Positions 63,785 to 64,000 of a stretch of 64,000 bases of DNA are shown in pieces. The notes beneath the pieces were generated by a model. That model did not search any database. It was not told the origin of the DNA and worked only from the letters and a program-made list of their open reading frames with translations. The DNA is from [Mycobacterium] zoologicum. GTDB taxonomy: Bacteria; Actinomycetota; Actinomycetes; Mycobacteriales; Mycobacteriaceae. The translations under genes and the position numbers were made by a program. Position 1 is the first letter of the stretch; each line of letters opens with the position of its first letter. The stretch covers positions 2,636,953 through 2,700,952 of the forward strand of contig NZ_CP083985.1 in assembly GCF_020172665.1 (NCBI RefSeq), read 5' to 3'.

Positions 63785-64000
63785 ATGAGTCGGCACACCG
63801 GATTCGCCACGATCGCGCTCGCGGCCTTCTTGCCGGTGGCGGTGACGTTGGCCGGCTGCGCCCCCGGCCTGGCGGCCGACCCACGCTTTGCCACCAACTC
63901 GGACGCCCGGCCGCAGGGACAGCCCGAATCCACCTCGGACCAGGCCGGGCCGCCGCCGATCGAGGCCCCCAAGAACGACCTGGGCTGGCGTGACTGCACG
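63785..64000 (+). CDS. lipoprotein (Rv2672-like), cut by window edge
   Basis: The first 72 codons are visible: a lipoprotein signal peptide (FATIALAAFLPVAVTLAGC, Cys about residue 25), a low-complexity linker (Ser/Gln/Pro-rich) and the start of a domain (LGWRDCT). Position after the ribD-like gene and the WRDC motif match the alpha/beta-hydrolase (TAP-like) secreted protease I recall as Rv2672. It begins 10 bp after the ribD-like stop and is probably cotranscribed. The rest lies outside the window. Confidence 0.7.
   Translation, partial: MSRHTGFATIALAAFLPVAVTLAGCAPGLAADPRFATNSDARPQGQPESTSDQAGPPPIEAPKNDLGWRDCT

Overview
The window is high-GC actinobacterial DNA from a mycobacterium. The gene order from hisS through relA-apt-secFD-yajC-gabT-ruvBAC, yebC-pdxT-tesB2-pdxS and nudix-pimA-patA-pgsA-HIT-thrS matches what I recall of Mycobacterium tuberculosis Rv2580c-Rv2614c. 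The right end (clpC2-like, exported protein, zapE, ribD-like, lipoprotein) matches Rv2667-Rv2672. PGRS and GjpA-type proteins also fit a mycobacterium. Interspersed genes absent from my memory of M. tuberculosis suggest a non-tuberculous species. No database search was possible, so all identifications rest on motifs, lengths and remembered gene order.

Region 1 (1-2.7 kb) is a small metabolic locus: a DapA-family lyase and a class II aldolase, divergent from an XRE-cupin regulator, with a 7-bp inverted repeat in the divergent gap. Region 2 (2.7-32 kb) is housekeeping: translation (hisS, thrS), stringent response and purine salvage (relA, apt), protein export (secD, secF, yajC), Holliday junction processing (ruvA, ruvB, ruvC), vitamin B6 synthesis (pdxS, pdxT), and PIM synthesis (pgsA, patA, pimA). 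Many genes overlap by 1-4 bp, which implies tight operons. Region 3 (32-40.3 kb) is mixed: thioesterase, DoxX under a palindromic operator, flavin oxidoreductase, cupin, a Cys-containing HTH regulator next to ferredoxin fdxA, a FadD, DedA, a two-domain ABM-like protein and an MPT64-like secreted protein closed by a strong terminator.

Region 4 (40,351-59,277) is the most interesting part. A 49-bp sequence is present exactly twice, once as the 3' part of an intact tRNA-Val(CAC) at 59,232-59,303 and once alone at 40,351-40,399. A tyrosine integrase and an excisionase lie just inside the intact tRNA. This is the classic layout of an integrated element of about 18.9 kb. Its contents are dprA-comM, a degenerate acyl-AMP-ligase/sulfotransferase cassette, a PGRS protein, a GjpA-type protein interrupted at a run of 13 G, an AAA-ATPase/subtilisin pair resembling the IetAS toxin-antitoxin/antiphage system, and a GntR regulator. 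CTAG-N4-CTAG palindromes lie at both the GntR gene's own promoter and the xis-int promoter, so GntR probably controls excision. A structured, diverged repeat of about 190 bp occurs in opposite orientation near each end.

Region 5 (59.2-64 kb) has a four-gene tRNA cluster (Val, Gly, Cys, Val) with a terminator, a lipoprotein, a ClpC2-like HTH/Clp-N protein with operator repeats over its own leaderless promoter, an exported protein, zapE, a RibD-type reductase and a lipoprotein cut by the window edge.
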